Below, piece by piece: positions 6,376-6,379 of a DNA stretch of 6,379 bases. Every line of letters begins with the position of its first letter. Positions within the stretch are counted from its first letter, which is position 1. The translations under genes and the position numbers were made by a program. Source of the stretch: PVC group bacterium (GTDB taxonomy: Bacteria > Verrucomicrobiota > Kiritimatiellia > SS1-B-03-39 > PXDE01); NCBI GenBank assembly GCA_003566475.1, contig PXDE01000002.1, forward strand, positions 1 through 6,379. Direction: 5' to 3'. The notes beneath the pieces were generated by a model. The model searched no databases. It was not told where the DNA came from and was given only the letters and a program-made list of their open reading frames with translations.

Positions 6376-6379
6376 CTAA

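Overview
The window is a very GC-rich stretch of bacterial DNA. It carries one tRNA gene and a three-gene block on the minus strand that looks like surface-glycan or glycoconjugate metabolism. The organism cannot be named from this. High GC, scarce Shine-Dalgarno sequences and proteins of uncharacterised sugar-active types fit lineages such as Planctomycetota or other environmental phyla, but that is a weak inference. The first 12 bases are a pure G run, possibly a sequencing or contig-end artefact.

Layout, left to right. Bases 29-57 hold a plausible sigma70-like promoter. It is followed at 76-152 (+) by an intact tRNA-Arg with anticodon CCT and an encoded CCA end. A 52-base convergent gap follows. 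Then come three minus-strand genes, read right to left in transcription order: a 704-aa soluble protein resembling the barrel glycoside hydrolases of the GH20/GH67/GH84 type (6115 to 4001); a roughly 866-aa polytopic membrane protein of GT-C glycosyltransferase type with a large extracytoplasmic, beta-rich C-terminal part (3866 to 1266); and a short, degenerate GT4-type glycosyltransferase (1269 to 205). The last two overlap by 4 bp (ATGA) and are almost certainly translationally coupled. The first is separated by 134 bp.

The region beyond the first gene (6116-6379) has no convincing gene. It holds a run of perfect GC-rich inverted repeats (6212-6240, 6255-6267, 6270-6281, 6310-6326, 6347-6375) that the coding annotation does not explain. 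It may be a structured leader, terminators of an upstream gene, or a dispersed intergenic repeat element.

How the genes could work together (inference): the membrane protein would transfer or assemble sugars at the membrane from a lipid-linked donor. The GT4-like protein would act, or regulate, on the cytoplasmic side. The barrel enzyme, which has no signal peptide, would process a sugar or glycoside inside the cell. No substrate can be assigned. No CRISPR array, transposase, phage gene or classical defence system is visible.
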